NCBI GenBank assembly: GCA_035048485.1
Contig: CM068585.1
Location: 179,001-243,000 of the forward strand
Source: Pteria penguin
Lineage: Eukaryota > Mollusca > Bivalvia > Pterioida > Pteriidae
Length of the DNA stretch: 64,000 nucleotides
Direction of reading: 5' to 3'
Made by a program: the position numbers and the translations under genes. Below are positions 62,291 through 64,000 of this stretch, piece after piece (the first letter of the stretch is position 1; the number at the start of each line of letters is the position of its first letter). The notes beneath the pieces are model-generated. The model worked only from the letters and a program-made list of their open reading frames with translations. It did no database searches and was not told the origin of the DNA.

Positions 62291-62360
62291 AGTACGCACT
62301 GAGTAGTGGTATTTCCTAGTCGTCCGGCTTTCTTAACCTCTCTCAAGTCGATTCACCACC

Positions 62361-62620
62361 AATGAGGTGATTAGTGGTAGTTTCGAGTCGGGAGGCCGGG
62401 GTTCGAGTCCCGCTCTGGTCATGCCGGTGTCCTGTCTTTCGGATGAGACAGTAAAAACCGAGGCCCCATGTCATGGTATACATGGCACGTTAAAGATCCC
62501 TCACTGCTTCGGGTGGATCCGTTGCAAAGGTCAAAATCTGTATGCCCCGCGACAGGCAGATTTTGTCACCATATACGTGAAATATTCGTGAGGTGACGTT
62601 AAACAAAAATCAATCAATCC
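62361..62620 (+). mobile_element. tRNA-headed SINE, copy 5, damaged head
   Basis: The body and tail are complete (GGGGTTCGAGTCCCGC to TTAAACAAAAATCAATCAAT), but the first part of the tRNA-like head is deleted or rearranged, with only TTAGTGGTAG left of the A box. No clear target duplication is seen. Confidence 0.88.
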
Positions 62621-64000
62621 TTTAGATTGCCTTTATTACAAAGAATATGCTACTCATGTAATTTCTGATGTGTCATAGACCATCATGAAAGTATCTGATA
62701 TAGCAGGATAAAAAATATGAAAATAATCATTATCATTTACAGTTAGAAAATTAATATGCTTCAGTATAATTGACCTCTTATGCTTTAAGTATGTCCCAAA
62801 CAATCCATTATACCTGGGACAAAGTTAACCGTGATAATGTAACAATATTATGACCTTAACAGGATGATATACGCTGCTGACCGAGAAGGCGAGATAGTAA
62901 TATTTATCGCTGGTGTACAAAATATTTCCATAAAGAATGTGACATTTATTCTATTGTACCAAATGTCTTTCCTCAGCTCAAAGTATTGTATTGCCCATAA
63001 AACCTTCAACCAATCAGACTGAAAGGAGTAAACAGGAGGTAAATTGATAATTTTTATTGTTTTTATTTTGAAACGTATACATGACTATACATGATATATT
63101 TTGAATAATAATTGGTCTTTGTATGTAACATACCTATATATACACGAACTTTTTAAAATAAAGTCATTGCAACATTTACGGCATCTTCAAGATACACTAC
63201 AATGAAACAAACTTTTCTGTTAAGGTCTTTATAATGTTTCAATATCTTTGAACATTCTAAAGATGAATTCATTCTTTTTATGTCACCAGGACTAAGGTTC
63301 GGAGACATAATGTAGTTTTCTGTTCTGTCTGCCTGTCTCTGTGCATCTTTGGCAGAAACTTAAATGTTGACTGTGTCGTTTGAATGCCAAATGATGGAGT
63401 TTTGATTCTTCACATGCGTATTTTCGTGCTTGTGACAAGACCTTTTCATTTATCTCAAACGTTTAGACATAGAAACATTGATCTTCGTTTTAAAAGTACT
63501 TTTTAAAAACTTCAACCTTAGCTGCAATTTTCGAATGGCAAATGATACGGCATTGATTTTAAAATATTTTTTTCCGTGTGAAAATATACCTTTCTTTTTT
63601 TTTTCCTGATTTCATTCACTTGCTTAATAACTCAGTTTATGGTTGGCTTCTTACTTCAGTCACTCACTGAATACTCGATAATATCTTGTACATTTTAGAA
63701 TATTTTGAATGATAATTGGTCTGCGTCATTTCAAGATTATTTTTGGAAGGTGATGTAATCAGCTTCCCTAAGCCGCCGTCCATCCTAATTTGGTAACCGA
63801 TGTTACCCAAGTGTTCTTCCGCCCTAAACAGTAACAGAAATATAGTCCCCAAACAAATCTAACATAAAATTCAATTTTAGCAACTAAAGTTAAAGAATTT
63901 GTGCTTTACATATTGAAATTTGCTAAAATAGATAGATTCAATTTACTCTTATTTATGATATAAAGTTATATGAAAAATATTCCTGCGTACAGATTTGAGT
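62621..64000. other. AT-rich intergenic DNA to window end
   Basis: No tandem array, transposon end or coding motif is recognised. The 62-codon minus frame at 63664-63852 has no recognised feature. Confidence 0.5.

Overview
The window looks like nuclear DNA of an animal, most probably a bivalve mollusc. The evidence is one intact intronless DUF229-type coding exon, tRNA-headed SINEs of a kind common in molluscs, bivalve 'pearl'-like repeat blocks, TTAGGG-type telomeric motifs, decayed non-LTR retrotransposons, hAT-like MITEs and many tandem repeats. No bacterial operons, rRNA genes or CRISPR arrays are visible. The species cannot be named from the sequence alone.

Layout: 1-18192 is one uninterrupted satellite with a 33-bp monomer, organised into higher-order units. 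18193-25500 is mixed intergenic DNA with two SINEs, an inverted telomeric tract, two hAT-like MITEs and microsatellites. 25512-33290 holds a 55-bp tandem array and then an 89-bp array. The 89-bp array is split by a 4.5-kb block of nested retroelement debris on both strands. 33863-37012 is a large foldback (inverted-repeat) element whose left arm carries a TTAA-flanked MITE inserted into another copy of itself. 37013-46400 has a pearl-like block, a 40-bp array and fragments of two LINEs. 46400-49580 is a run of related arrays (68, 35 and 52 bp), one of them hit by a SINE with a perfect 13-bp target duplication. 50252-53174 is a second large inverted repeat, directly abutting a 3.4-kb satellite (53185-56590) whose 46-bp monomer contains an 18-bp perfect palindrome.

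The only convincing host gene is at 57758-59806: a 682-residue type II membrane protein of the DUF229 (sulfatase/alkaline-phosphatase-like fold) family, coded by one uninterrupted exon with a good splice acceptor 94 bases upstream of the ATG. It is followed by AT microsatellites, two small foldbacks, a ~62-bp array hit by a SINE, one more SINE, and about 1.4 kb with no recognised feature.

The many other open frames, including one of 443 codons, come from satellites that lack stops in several frames; they are not treated as genes. There is no multi-gene pathway here. The interest lies in the density and nesting of repeats: inverted-repeat elements, palindromic satellite, a self-nested MITE, and SINE landings inside tandem arrays. 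All family names are from motif recognition by eye; no database search was possible.
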